NCBI GenBank assembly: GCA_017555695.1
Contig: JAFZFX010000012.1
Location: 1-64,000 of the forward strand
Length of the DNA: 64,000 nucleotides
Direction: 5' to 3'
Source of the DNA: Alistipes sp.
GTDB lineage: Bacteria > Bacteroidota > Bacteroidia > Bacteroidales > Rikenellaceae
The notes under the pieces were generated by a model. It was not told the DNA's origin. It searched no databases and saw only the letters and a program-made list of their open reading frames with translations. Both the position numbers and the translations under genes were made by a program. Numbering within the stretch: the first letter of the stretch is position 1; each line of letters starts with the position of its first letter. Of the stretch, positions 17,410 through 26,136 are shown in pieces.

Positions 17410-18381
17410 ATGAAATTTACTTCAATACCAGCTGCCTACTCGTCGTTCAACTCACCGCTCATCTACGAGTTTATGAACGAAGAGGGCGAGCAGGATACAC
17501 TTTTTGAAATTGTGGACCTTGCCACCAACGAGGTCATTGGCCGCAAGCAACTCTACGCCACTGCGGGCGGCAGCATCGACATCGCCCCCTACCTGCGCCG
17601 CCGAGCCAGAGTGTTGTTGCCGCAGAGTGTCGAGGGGTGCGGAGTGGTGGATTGCGCAACGCAGATAAAGGTGAAGGTGACGGCCGCCGGCGTCAGCAGC
17701 TCCTCGCGCAACTTCATCGCCGCCAAGGTGAGCCCCGATGCTCACTATGCGCTGCTCACGCACCAGATGGCGCAGAGGACAATGGCACACGACGAGTTCG
17801 ACATCGTAGCATACTTCGCTATGCCCGACGCCGTTGTCGAGGTCGTGGTGGAGGCCTCGGGCAAGGGTACCGAGTCGCTCAGCATCGAGCCTTCGTCGGG
17901 AGGTCACCGCTGCATAGCCATCTCGGCCCGAGAGTTCGATGGGGCTACAACCTCGCTCAAGGCGACAATCAAGGTCGATGGCCAGGTTGCCGATACCATC
18001 GAGTACGAGATTAAACCCAACCTGCAGGGTGCGCGCCGCATAGCGTGGCTCAACAGCGACTCATCGCCCGAACTCTACACCTTCCCGATGCGTAAGAGCA
18101 TCTTGGTGGAGGCGGTGCGTAAGCACATCGAGACTCTGTGGGGGCGTGAGGCGGCCTCGCTGGAGCGCCACAACGAGCTGAAGCTGCTCTCGGCATACGA
18201 GCCGCAGCAACAGATTGAGGCGTTGCAGGAGATTGTACACTCCGAGCGTCTGTGGCTTGTAAGAGGCGCCGAGGTGGAGAGCATCGAGCTTAAGACCGAG
18301 CGCATACTCGTGGCACCGAATGATGGAATGAGCATCGTCGAGATTGATATTTGCAGCGCAGAGGAGGGCGTCAGACTATGA
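17410..18381 (+). CDS. Phage-derived structural protein, possibly distal-tail-like
   Basis: A 323-residue protein with no signal peptide or membrane segment, mostly beta strand. The segment RRIAWLNSDSSPELYTFPM (about 214-232) resembles a pattern seen in tail or baseplate proteins of Bacteroidetes phages; this is recalled similarity, not a search. The C-terminal part (LLSAYEPQQQIEALQEIV, then ERLWLVRG) looks like an attachment domain. The stop overlaps the next start as ATGA, so the two proteins are probably translationally coupled and made in related amounts. Confidence 0.45.
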   Translation: MKFTSIPAAYSSFNSPLIYEFMNEEGEQDTLFEIVDLATNEVIGRKQLYATAGGSIDIAPYLRRRARVLLPQSVEGCGVVDCATQIKVKVTAAGVSSSSRNFIAAKVSPDAHYALLTHQMAQRTMAHDEFDIVAYFAMPDAVVEVVVEASGKGTESLSIEPSSGGHRCIAISAREFDGATTSLKATIKVDGQVADTIEYEIKPNLQGARRIAWLNSDSSPELYTFPMRKSILVEAVRKHIETLWGREAASLERHNELKLLSAYEPQQQIEALQEIVHSERLWLVRGAEVESIELKTERILVAPNDGMSIVEIDICSAEEGVRL

Positions 18382-20792
18382 GAGCGAGGGTAAAGATTGA
18401 CGGCCGCTACTGCGATGTGGAGGAGGGCTTCACGCCACCGCGCAACATCGTCGCCTTCTCCGACGAGGAGTGTGCCCCGAAGGGTGAACACCCCACCACA
18501 AAGGTGCGAATATCGCTCCCTGCAACGGCTACGAATGACTCCATTCTGGGGCTTGCGATGGATGCCTTCACGGCCGAGCGCTTCAATGCCGAGCAACATA
18601 CGGCCTCAATCGAGGTGGATGCTGTCGAACTGCTCAGTGGCGAGGTGGCGTTGGAGGGTGTGACCTTTGCCGATGGCAAGCAGTGGGCGCAGTACGATTT
18701 GGCTATCAGCCGCAGGGGTGCCGATTGGCGTGGGGTGCTGCAGCAGCGCAAGCTCTCGGAGGTGCAGTTGGAGTTCTCCGCAACGCTCACCTCCAGCGCC
18801 ATCGAGCAGAGTTGGAGCGGCAGCAAGAGCGTGAGGTTTCTGCCCGTACACTACGACCAATATGTGGTGCCCTACGACGAGCAGAGCCTCTTCTCGCCCC
18901 ACCGCTCGATGACCGTCGAGGACTATATGCCCTTCATCTCGGTGAGGGATTTGGTTAGGCAGATCTTCGCCGATGCGGGCTATCAGGTCAAGGGTCAGAT
19001 GGTCGATAGCGACCTCTTCCGCAAGCTCTACATCGTGGGGCGTTACGAGCAATCGACAGCCTCGGCCGTCAAGCTCGATGCGTTGGCGGGCTTCTGCGCG
19101 GGTCGTGAGAGCGACGCCACGGCTACGGCCAGCTCGTTGGGCAGGGTGCATCTGTCGAAGAGCTATGCGCTCAACTCGTTGGGTAACTTCGTCACCACGA
19201 CCGACAGGAGCATAGCCACCGATTTGTACGACAACTCGGCGCAGATGGTAGTTAGCGGGACACGCCCCTACTACACCTCGCCGCTGAGGAGTACGATGCG
19301 ATTCGAGTACTACATCAAGTACACCACCGACTTCAGCATTCAGAGCCGTACACGATTAAAGGGCTTCGACGGCATCTACATCGACTCGTCGTGCGACACG
19401 CGCCTCAGCCTGGCCAACCCCTACATCGACCGCCGCCAGAGCCTCGTGCCGAATATGAGCTACCACTGCATCGTCTTCGACCACGCTGAGGGTGCGCGCT
19501 ACCGCCTGATGAGCATCTCGCCCAGTGGCGAGAGTATTTTGGCGCAGTTCCAGACGCGCTCGGCCAAGGTGGCAACGCCTATGGATTGGAACGGCGTGGA
19601 TTGCGTGCTGGAGGTGGCGGGAAGCGATGGCCGTTACACCACCTACAAGGGAGATTGGGCGATGTATGACGGCTTCGTCGAGGATAGCGGCACAACCGAG
19701 GTGGAGGTAACCATCACCACACCGCCCGAGGAGTTGGGCCCGTCGCAGAGCCGATACTTCGACACGATGTACCTCTACGGTGCCGAGGCGGGACAGCGCG
19801 TCACGCTCTCGAAGGAGTGCCGTCTGCGTACGGTGTTCTCGCTGACCCCGTCGCTCGGCTCGCAACTCACTACGGCCGACATTATGCACTACGACTGCAC
19901 GCAGGAGGAGTTTGTCGATGCCTTGCAGCAGATGTTCAACCTGCGCATCTGTGTGGGTGGCAGTGGCCGTGAGGTCTATATCGAGCCCAAGGCAGAGTTC
20001 TATGCGGGCGAGGTCTGCGATTGGAGCGACCGCATCGTCTTGTCGGAGAGTATCGCCAGCGAGCATCTGGCCTCTGCCCATCGTAGGGTGATGAGGCTCG
20101 GCTATAGAGTCGAGAGCGACGGCGCAGTGGGGCGTTTCAACCGAGCCACGGGCGAAAAGTTGGGCGAGTGGAGTGTGGAGTGTTGCTCGCAACTCGCCAC
20201 CGAGGGCGTCGAGCGTAACGGCAATCCCCTCTTCTGCCCCACGATGTCGGCTACGGGAGTGTTTGGTGCGGCTCCCTCGGCGGCACTGCTGCAGATTGGC
20301 GACAGGGATGGCGATGTGCATGGCGACAGCGAGATGAGAATCGTCCGCTACGAGGGTCTGCAGACGCTGCCCGACGGCGAGGTGTGGGGATTCCCCTCCT
20401 ATGGCAGTAGTTACCCGCTGGCGACCTTCCACTTCCCCGCTCAACTCTGCGAGGCGGATGGCGCGGCTATGGTGGGTGGCGTGAAGCCTGCAGGTCCACG
20501 AAAGCCCTTTACGCTCTGCTTCGAGGATAGGGATGGCGCGGCGGGTCTTGCAAGCTACTACGCCGACGAACTCACCACACTCTCTCGTCGCAGCAGGGTG
20601 CGTCTGGCACTGAGAATCAGCCCCGAGGAGCTGAGCCAGATGAGCGACTGCAACGGCGCAGGGCCATCACGCCGCTCGCTCTTCAGGCTTAGCGAGGGGC
20701 AGTCGGCCATCTATCGTCTATATGCTATCGAGGGGTATGACACGCAGCGCGGTGTGGCCTACTGTACGATGGAGCGTGTGGAGCGAGATTAA
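18378..20792 (+). CDS. Large phage-derived protein, possibly baseplate/tail hub
   Basis: An 804-residue cytoplasmic-type protein. I use the ATG at 18378, which overlaps the previous stop (ATGA), rather than the upstream in-frame ATG at 18351 inside the previous gene. It is beta-rich, with a helical insertion near 180-200 (ISVRDLVRQIFADAGYQVKG) and another near 515-530 (EEFVDALQQMFNLRI followed by VYIEP). That pairing resembles hub or baseplate proteins of long-tailed phages that place a phage-specific domain after a conserved helix. It has no fibre-like repeats and no recognisable hydrolase motif. Function inferred only from context. Confidence 0.45.
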   Translation: MRARVKIDGRYCDVEEGFTPPRNIVAFSDEECAPKGEHPTTKVRISLPATATNDSILGLAMDAFTAERFNAEQHTASIEVDAVELLSGEVALEGVTFADGKQWAQYDLAISRRGADWRGVLQQRKLSEVQLEFSATLTSSAIEQSWSGSKSVRFLPVHYDQYVVPYDEQSLFSPHRSMTVEDYMPFISVRDLVRQIFADAGYQVKGQMVDSDLFRKLYIVGRYEQSTASAVKLDALAGFCAGRESDATATASSLGRVHLSKSYALNSLGNFVTTTDRSIATDLYDNSAQMVVSGTRPYYTSPLRSTMRFEYYIKYTTDFSIQSRTRLKGFDGIYIDSSCDTRLSLANPYIDRRQSLVPNMSYHCIVFDHAEGARYRLMSISPSGESILAQFQTRSAKVATPMDWNGVDCVLEVAGSDGRYTTYKGDWAMYDGFVEDSGTTEVEVTITTPPEELGPSQSRYFDTMYLYGAEAGQRVTLSKECRLRTVFSLTPSLGSQLTTADIMHYDCTQEEFVDALQQMFNLRICVGGSGREVYIEPKAEFYAGEVCDWSDRIVLSESIASEHLASAHRRVMRLGYRVESDGAVGRFNRATGEKLGEWSVECCSQLATEGVERNGNPLFCPTMSATGVFGAAPSAALLQIGDRDGDVHGDSEMRIVRYEGLQTLPDGEVWGFPSYGSSYPLATFHFPAQLCEADGAAMVGGVKPAGPRKPFTLCFEDRDGAAGLASYYADELTTLSRRSRVRLALRISPEELSQMSDCNGAGPSRRSLFRLSEGQSAIYRLYAIEGYDTQRGVAYCTMERVERD

Positions 20793-20831
20793 CCTTTTTT
20801 CGGGCGGGGCGGCCGCGAAGGCTCCCCTGCC

Positions 20832-20870
20832 TTAACCACAAAAAACAATTAAAAACCACAAAAGAGATTT
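20832..20870 (+). promoter_or_regulatory. AT-rich translation leader of the protease gene
   Basis: TTAACCACAAAAAACAATT at 20832-20850 is repeated almost exactly before the capsid gene (21981-22000). A GC-rich hairpin (GGGGCGGCC with GGCTCCCC) precedes it. A-rich leaders often replace Shine-Dalgarno sites in Bacteroidetes. Confidence 0.5.
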
Positions 20871-21941
20871 ATGCAGACAAAAATCACAATCAGAAACGAA
20901 GCCCAGGTATGCTACATCGACATCGAGGGTGTGATAGGTGTGCCCGAGCAGAATCAGTTTGACAACGGCTCGTCGAGTGTGGCTACATTCGAGGCTTTTC
21001 GCCGCGAGGTGGAGCGCATATCGGAGGTGGCTGCCGCGAAGGTGGTGGTGAACATCCGCTCGACGGGTGGCGATGTGAACGATGCGCTGCTCATCTACGA
21101 TGCCCTGCAGAGCCTCGACGCAAAGATTACCACCCGCTGCTATGGCTACACGGCCTCGGCGGCGACAATCATTGCGCAGGCGGCCGATAAGGGGTGTCGT
21201 GAGATTTCGAGCAACGCCCTCTATCTGATTCACAACTCGATGTGTGCCATCGAGGGCAATGCGGCAGCGTTGGAGAGCCGTGCCGAACTGTTGCGAAAGA
21301 CCGACGAGCGACTCGCCCACCTCTACGCCCAGCACGCTGGTCGCGAGGCCGAGGAGTTTGCCGCACTGATGGGCGAAAACAACGGCGAGGGTCGTTGGCT
21401 CTCGGCCGAGGAGACCATCGAGGCGGGATTGGCCGATAAGATGATAGACAACCTGATAACGGGCGCTATCATCCCCGAAGGCGACGACGACATCATCCCC
21501 GATGTCGTGCCCGAAGTGGTGGACAAAGCCAAGCCCCGTGAGGGGCAGGAAACGGGTGCCAAGCAGGAGGTGAAGCAGGCGCTTAATCGTGCTGCGGGAG
21601 TGTTGCTCGGCTATGTGTTGCGCCGATTCTCGTATCGTTGGGAGCAGTGGATGGAGAGCATCCGCCAAAAGCGTGAGGAGCGTCAGCGCAAGGCCGAAGC
21701 GGAGCCAGCACCCACCAACAAGCCGTGTGACGGTGAGCCTGTGGGTGGCGACAATGGCCTGCCCCAAGCCGCAGCCAAGGGGGCCAGTCGCAAGCCCTCG
21801 ACTCTACTCTTCGAGGAGGGGCAGCGCCGCTATCAGCCCACCCGCGTAAGACCCACCGAAGACCCCTCGGTCAATCATCACCACATCGGCTCGAACCAGT
21901 CGGCCTATGACGAGGATGCCCGAGCCTTCGGCAGATACTAA
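20871..21941 (+). CDS. ClpP-like (S14) phage prohead protease
   Basis: A 356-residue protein whose first 190 residues have the ClpP/S14 fold: STGGDV oxyanion-strand motif (64-69), nucleophile Ser96 in GYTASAAT and His121 in LYLIHNSM. In ClpP the third triad residue is the Asp of an E-R-D-R-F-L-S type segment; here the matching stretch reads GEGRWLS, with Gly174 at the Asp position and Glu173 beside it. The C-terminal 160 residues are charged and Pro-rich with a Lys/Arg/Glu helix (SIRQKREERQRKAEAEP), probably a scaffold-like extension. Prohead proteases mature capsid and scaffold proteins, and its position directly before the capsid gene fits that role. Confidence 0.78.
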   Translation: MQTKITIRNEAQVCYIDIEGVIGVPEQNQFDNGSSSVATFEAFRREVERISEVAAAKVVVNIRSTGGDVNDALLIYDALQSLDAKITTRCYGYTASAATIIAQAADKGCREISSNALYLIHNSMCAIEGNAAALESRAELLRKTDERLAHLYAQHAGREAEEFAALMGENNGEGRWLSAEETIEAGLADKMIDNLITGAIIPEGDDDIIPDVVPEVVDKAKPREGQETGAKQEVKQALNRAAGVLLGYVLRRFSYRWEQWMESIRQKREERQRKAEAEPAPTNKPCDGEPVGGDNGLPQAAAKGASRKPSTLLFEEGQRRYQPTRVRPTEDPSVNHHHIGSNQSAYDEDARAFGRY

Positions 21942-21980
21942 TTTTTCACCAGAGGGGCAGATGCCTCTCGCCAAAAACTA

Positions 21981-22004
21981 TTAACCACAAAAAAACAATC
22001 AATT
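21981..22004 (+). promoter_or_regulatory. AT-rich translation leader of the capsid gene
   Basis: TTAACCACAAAAAAACAATC repeats the leader of the protease gene. A hairpin AGAGG..CCTCT (about 21950-21967) lies just upstream. Confidence 0.5.
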
Positions 22005-23003
22005 ATGTCAAACATTATTGTAAACCCCAAGAACTACACAGGTCACGAACTTGAGACTATCTTCTTCCGCCCGTTGCTTTCGGGCCCTTCGGCCGAATCG
22101 CTCGGCATCCGCATCCTCTACAATATGCCTATGCCTACGGTAGTGCAGATGTGGGACCACTCGAACAATGTACTCAAGCCTTTTGATGAGGGCTCATCGT
22201 GGAGTGGCGGCACACGCAGCACCCACTACCAGAAGACCATTCCCCTCTCGCGTGTGAAGGCCGAGAACGCCTTTTCGGCGAGCGACTACTTCTCGACTAT
22301 CTTCGAGCTTATCACCAACCGCGCCGATGTGAATATGGAGGATTTGAGCGGCACCGAGCTTGAGGCCGCCGAGACCGAGCTCTTCCGTCGTGCCATCGCC
22401 GAAAGCATCAGAATGAACCTCTGGTTGGGTGACAAGGGTGGCGCACTCGAGACTGGCTACACCAGCTTCGACGGTCTGCTCAAGTTGGTCGATAAGCGTG
22501 TGGGCGACGGTAGTTTCCACTACTCGAGCAACATCCTGACAGGCTACCTCGAGGATTATGAGATTTGCGAGGTGCTGGATCTTATCATCAACAACGCCAG
22601 CCCCCGCCTCAAGGGTCTCTACAACGAGGGTCAGGTGGCCTTCTTCGTATCGCCCCACATCTACGCCCTTTATGAGAGCTACTTGAACTCGGCCTTCGGT
22701 GCCGCATCGTATGTCGATACGCAGAACGGCCGCAAGGCGTTGATGTATCGTGGCTTCCAGCTGGTAGAGATTAACCTCGAGCCCGCTATCTCATCGTCGA
22801 AGCTCTCGCACGACTTCATCATCTTCACCGACCGCAGCAACCTGGTGATGGCTGTCAATACCGCCGACAGCCCCGGCTCGGAGGTGCGTATGTGGTACAA
22901 CCCCGACGAGATGGAGAACCGCCAGCGAGCCGTCTTTGCCATCGGTTGCGAGGTGTTGGACGACGAGTTGGTGTGCGCCTTCATCGACAAGGCAAAGGAG
23001 TAA
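22005..23003 (+). CDS. Probable major capsid protein
   Basis: A 332-residue soluble protein in the expected capsid position, directly after the prohead protease. It starts with an extended N-arm-like segment (VNPKNYTGHELETIFFRPLLSG) and contains mixed alpha/beta segments compatible with an HK97-type shell fold (AIAESIRMNLWLGDK; AFFVSPHIYALYESYLNS; ALMYRGFQLVEIN; LVMAVNTADSPGSEVRMWYNP). The length and composition (no cysteine clusters, no membrane segments) fit. The assignment rests on neighbours and general pattern, so a different structural role cannot be excluded. Confidence 0.62.
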   Translation: MSNIIVNPKNYTGHELETIFFRPLLSGPSAESLGIRILYNMPMPTVVQMWDHSNNVLKPFDEGSSWSGGTRSTHYQKTIPLSRVKAENAFSASDYFSTIFELITNRADVNMEDLSGTELEAAETELFRRAIAESIRMNLWLGDKGGALETGYTSFDGLLKLVDKRVGDGSFHYSSNILTGYLEDYEICEVLDLIINNASPRLKGLYNEGQVAFFVSPHIYALYESYLNSAFGAASYVDTQNGRKALMYRGFQLVEINLEPAISSSKLSHDFIIFTDRSNLVMAVNTADSPGSEVRMWYNPDEMENRQRAVFAIGCEVLDDELVCAFIDKAKE

Positions 23004-23028
23004 TAACTAACCCAAAGATGACTGACAG

Positions 23029-23478
23029 ATGACCGAAAATAAGTTTTATAAACCTGTGGGCGGCATCGTGGCAGCCGAGTTGTTCTTTGCGGGCGAGTGC
23101 CGCAGCCTCGACGAGGTGCTGAGTGGCGAGTGTGTCGAGGTCGATTTGCTCGACGACGGCTCCGACTACGAGGAGTCGATAAGGGCCAAGGAGAGATTGG
23201 TGAGCGTGCAACACACGCTCACCCTCGTGGCTCCGCGCTCGAATGCCGAGGGGTGGCTTGCCCAAGAGTTTGTGGCACGATGCGCCACCGAAGGTGTGGT
23301 GGCTCGCATCGAGTTGGCTTCGGGTGAGGTGCTGGTGGTGGGCTTCGATGCCCGCTTTGGCGTCGAGCAGGCGTTGCGCCTCGATGAACTCCGATTCCTG
23401 TCGGGCCGCAGCCTGAACGACTCGCCAAGAGTCGCACTCAAGCTATCGTGTTGCGACACCCGCTCGGCCCTGCAATAA
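23029..23478 (+). CDS. Phage-derived small structural protein, tail-tube or head-completion candidate
   Basis: A 149-residue protein beginning KFYKPVGGIVAAELFFAGE. The middle LVSVQHTLTLVAPRSNAEGW and the repeated beta strands resemble small tail-tube or completion proteins found in Bacteroidetes prophages. I do not recognise a named family. It sits between capsid and portal, an unusual place in phage gene order, 25 bases after the capsid stop. Confidence 0.42.
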   Translation: MTENKFYKPVGGIVAAELFFAGECRSLDEVLSGECVEVDLLDDGSDYEESIRAKERLVSVQHTLTLVAPRSNAEGWLAQEFVARCATEGVVARIELASGEVLVVGFDARFGVEQALRLDELRFLSGRSLNDSPRVALKLSCCDTRSALQ

Positions 23479-23514
23479 GCCACGGGTGTGTGACTAACCT
23501 AATTTAATAAAAGT

Positions 23515-24738
23515 ATGGAACAGATAAAGAACAAAAGCCTTGTGGCGGTGGGCAACCGACGACCAGAGCCTCTGTTTGCTCTCTCGTCGCAGATGGTGCG
23601 CAACGAAAGGTTCTGGCGCTGGGGCGACGACAATATGATGCCCTACGCCCTATCGCTGATGTCGCGCCGTTCGACCACCCATCGCCGAATCATTAACGAC
23701 AAGGCCGACTACATTGCGGGCAAGGGCTTCTCCTTTGACGAGAGCGTGCCCCTGCTGAAACTGCTGGTCGGGCAGGCCAACAGCAACGGCGAGTCACTGC
23801 GCACGGTACTATATCGTCTGGCATTCGACAAGTCGCTGATGGGTAATGCCTTCCTGGAGGTGGTGACCGACGAGGAGCACTCCACCCTCGCGCTATACCA
23901 CATCGACGCCGCCTCGTGCCGTGTGGCACGCGACTCACAGCACATCCTGCTGCACCATAATTGGGGTGCCTTCAAGGAGGACGAGGCGCAGCAACTGCCC
24001 ATCTATCCTCTGTTTGAGAAGCAGAAGGATGGCTCGTTGCGTACGGTCATTCACTACAAGGAGTATGAGCCGATGTTCACCCACTACGGCGTGCCGAAGT
24101 ACATTGCTGGTATGGGCGTCTCGGCCATAGCCTACAAGACCGACTGCTGGAACATTTCGCGTCTGGAGAATTCGTTTCAGCTCTCGGGTGTGATGATGCT
24201 CGACGCCACAGCCGAGAACGAGGCCGAGGCCAACCGCATCGTGCGTGCCGCCGAGAGTCGTTTTGCGGGCAACCCTGGGCAGGTGATGTTCGTCTTGCGT
24301 GAGGGTGCCGAGAGCGACAACTCGAAGTTCATACCCATCGAGTCGCATAACGAAGGCGACTGGAACACACTGCACGATCAGGCCACTTCTGACATCGTCA
24401 TCGCCCACTCGTGGTTCCGCTCGCTCAGCGGATTGGACTACTCGGCGGGCTTCAGTGCCGAGCGCATCCTGCACGAATACGAGGTGGCACTCAATACGGT
24501 CATTCTGGCCGAGCAGGAGGAGCTGATGGCTCCCATCAAGCGCCTGATAGGCGATGTGGTGGGCATCGATACCTCGTCGCTGGAGATTGTCAATCGTCCG
24601 CCCACGCGCTCGAAGCCCATCTATATGAAGGTGTGGGAGGCACGCAAGGCCGACGGCCTGGAGTATGACGAGAACGACGAGCGCGAGCAGGCTTTCCTGT
24701 CGGAGATTCAGAAGTACAATGTGACCAAGATTAACTAA
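23515..24738 (+). CDS. Phage portal protein
   Basis: A 407-residue protein with typical portal features: an N-terminal RFWRWGDDNMMPYAL segment, stem-entry helix NDKADYIAGKGF, the wing region GNAFLEVVTDEEHSTLALYHIDAASCRV, and a C-terminal helical crown with SGLDYSAGFSAERILHEYEVALN and LMAPIKRLIGDVVG. Portal proteins form the dodecameric ring at the capsid vertex through which DNA passes, normally docking with terminase. No terminase gene is seen in this window. Placement after the capsid gene is reversed compared with the usual terminase-portal-protease-capsid order. Confidence 0.8.
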   Translation: MEQIKNKSLVAVGNRRPEPLFALSSQMVRNERFWRWGDDNMMPYALSLMSRRSTTHRRIINDKADYIAGKGFSFDESVPLLKLLVGQANSNGESLRTVLYRLAFDKSLMGNAFLEVVTDEEHSTLALYHIDAASCRVARDSQHILLHHNWGAFKEDEAQQLPIYPLFEKQKDGSLRTVIHYKEYEPMFTHYGVPKYIAGMGVSAIAYKTDCWNISRLENSFQLSGVMMLDATAENEAEANRIVRAAESRFAGNPGQVMFVLREGAESDNSKFIPIESHNEGDWNTLHDQATSDIVIAHSWFRSLSGLDYSAGFSAERILHEYEVALNTVILAEQEELMAPIKRLIGDVVGIDTSSLEIVNRPPTRSKPIYMKVWEARKADGLEYDENDEREQAFLSEIQKYNVTKIN

Positions 24739-24772
24739 TCACTGCCATCGAGCAGAGAAAGAGTTTTGTAGT

Positions 24773-25246
24773 ATGATAGAGTTTATTACACCCGCCGAAG
24801 TGAGGGCCATAGCCTTCACCGATGGCGAATATGTGGCCTCGGAGTGCATTGCGCCGTGCGACATCGCGGCGGCTACCGAGCGCTGGGTGGTGCCCGTTGT
24901 GGGTCGAGTCTTGCTCGAGGCCGTGGCCGAGGGTCGCTATGCCGAGCTGAAGGAGGAGTACCTCAAGCCCGTCATAGCCCTCTACACCCGACTGCTGGTG
25001 CAGCCCTGCCTCAATGCCTCGACCTCGCAGTTGGGACTGAGCGTAAGCTCCACCTCCGCGCGCCGTGCTGCCGACAGCAAGGCTCGTGAGGAGTTGCAGC
25101 GCGCACTGCGCCAGAGAGCCCACTTCCTGAAACTGCGCCTGAGCGACTACCTCAACGACAACGCAGATGCGTTCGAGGAGTACGATGCGCGCAAGAACAT
25201 ATTGAATAGTTGTCGTTGCGATGGAGGCTTTGTACAGATACGCTAA
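24773..25246 (+). CDS. Phage head-tail connector-like protein
   Basis: A 157-residue mainly helical protein (MIEFITPAEVRAIAFTD, then WVVPVVGRVLLEAVAEGRY, then LRQRAHFLKLRLSDYLNDNAD) whose size and helix pattern match head-tail adaptor proteins that bind below the portal ring. It follows the portal gene by 34 bases and overlaps the holin gene by 26 bases. The specific family is not certain. Confidence 0.55.
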   Translation: MIEFITPAEVRAIAFTDGEYVASECIAPCDIAAATERWVVPVVGRVLLEAVAEGRYAELKEEYLKPVIALYTRLLVQPCLNASTSQLGLSVSSTSARRAADSKAREELQRALRQRAHFLKLRLSDYLNDNADAFEEYDARKNILNSCRCDGGFVQIR

Positions 25247-25643
25247 CGGCCTGCTGACGGCCCTGGCTGCCCTGTTTGCCCCGATGACGCCACTCATCTG
25301 GTCGGTGGTGGCCTTCATCGGGGTGGACTTCCTCTCGGGTGTGGTGGCGTCGCGTGCCGACAGCCGCCGCGAGGGCGAGGAGTGGTACTTCGAGAGCCGC
25401 GAGGCGTGGCGCACCGTGACGAAGTTGGGCTTCTCGGTCATATCGCTGATGATGGCCTACCTGATAGATACGCTGATGCTCGACTTCCTGCATCTGAACC
25501 TGACAAAGCTCTTTGCGGGGTTTGTCTGCGGTGTGGAGATGTGGTCGTTTGTCGAGAACGCCTGCCGCATCAGCGACAGCCGCCTACTGCGACATATCAG
25601 ACAACTTGTAAGACAGAAGGTAAAACAACAGATTGAAAAGTAG
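25221..25643 (+). CDS. Phage holin family protein
   Basis: A 140-residue membrane protein with three to four hydrophobic segments (ALAALFAPMTPLIWSVVAFIGVD; LGFSVISLMMAYLIDTLML; LTKLFAGFVCGVEMW) and a basic C-terminal tail, the pattern of the Bacteroidetes/Firmicutes holin family 4. Holins permeabilise the inner membrane so that endolysin can reach the cell wall. The gene overlaps the connector gene and is followed two bases later by the endolysin-like gene, which is the normal lysis-cassette arrangement. Confidence 0.8.
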   Translation: MEALYRYANGLLTALAALFAPMTPLIWSVVAFIGVDFLSGVVASRADSRREGEEWYFESREAWRTVTKLGFSVISLMMAYLIDTLMLDFLHLNLTKLFAGFVCGVEMWSFVENACRISDSRLLRHIRQLVRQKVKQQIEK

Positions 25644-25645
25644 AG

Positions 25646-26047
25646 ATGAGTAGAGGATTAGATAACTGCAACCCTGGCAACATCCGCCGCTCGAGGGTGC
25701 GCTACAAGGGCGAGAAACACCCCTCGACAGATGCGTCATTCAAACAGTTCGAGTCGGTGGAGTGGGGCTACCGAGCTATGTTCGTGCTGCTGGATACCTA
25801 CAACCAGCGCTATGGCCTGAACACGCTGCGAGGCATAATCTCGCGCTACGCCCCACCCGAAGAGAACCACACGGCGATATATATCGACTTCGTGTCGTCG
25901 CTTACGGGCATCGACCCCGACGAGGTGATAGACACCCGCCAGCGCAAGACGATGATACCCATCGTCGCCGCAATGTCCAAGATGGAGAACGGTCAAAACG
26001 CCCGCCTCCGCGATGTCGAAGCCGGCTTCTCCCTCACCGAATTTTGA
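25646..26047 (+). CDS. Endolysin-like peptidoglycan hydrolase (P5/muramidase-like)
   Basis: A 133-residue protein with the pattern NPGNIRRS, FKQFESVEWGYRAMF, YGLNTLRGIISRYAP and EENHTAIYIDFVSSLTG, typical of small lytic proteins often annotated as structural protein P5 or lysozyme-like in Bacteroidetes prophages. There is no signal peptide, which fits release through the adjacent holin. Catalytic residues are not certain; an acidic residue near the ESVEWGYRA segment is a candidate. Its stop overlaps the start of a tiny ORF (TGATG). Confidence 0.68.
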   Translation: MSRGLDNCNPGNIRRSRVRYKGEKHPSTDASFKQFESVEWGYRAMFVLLDTYNQRYGLNTLRGIISRYAPPEENHTAIYIDFVSSLTGIDPDEVIDTRQRKTMIPIVAAMSKMENGQNARLRDVEAGFSLTEF

Positions 26048-26136
26048 TGTTTGCCACATTTTTATTAACTTTACTCGTGTGGAGTGCGAGGCTGAAGAGG
26101 AGAGTTCTCGGCCGAGGGCGCACACGCTGTAGATGA
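26047..26136 (+). CDS. 29-residue membrane-type peptide bridging endolysin and comEC
   Basis: This small ORF starts at an ATG that shares bases with the endolysin stop (TGATG, 26045-26049). It ends at a TGA overlapping the comEC start (ATGA, 26133-26136). The peptide has one hydrophobic segment (FATFLLTLLVWSA) followed by a strongly basic tail (RLKRRVLGRGRTRCR), like a one-pass membrane peptide. Position and size suggest a lysis accessory or simply a coupling ORF. No family is recognised. Evidence for translation is only the double overlap. Confidence 0.4.
   Translation: MFATFLLTLLVWSARLKRRVLGRGRTRCR

Noticed and set aside
18351-18377. Upstream start for the 804-residue phage protein
   Set aside because: It lies inside the previous gene; the ATG at 18378 forms the usual ATGA overlap and starts a plausible beta strand.
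16864-26047. Complete, inducible prophage
   Set aside because: No integrase, repressor, terminase, replication or tape-measure gene and no flanking att repeat could be found.
16864-26047. Tailocin or contractile injection system
   Set aside because: No sheath, tube-spike or ATPase of the contractile type is seen, and capsid, portal and prohead protease are present, which those systems lack.
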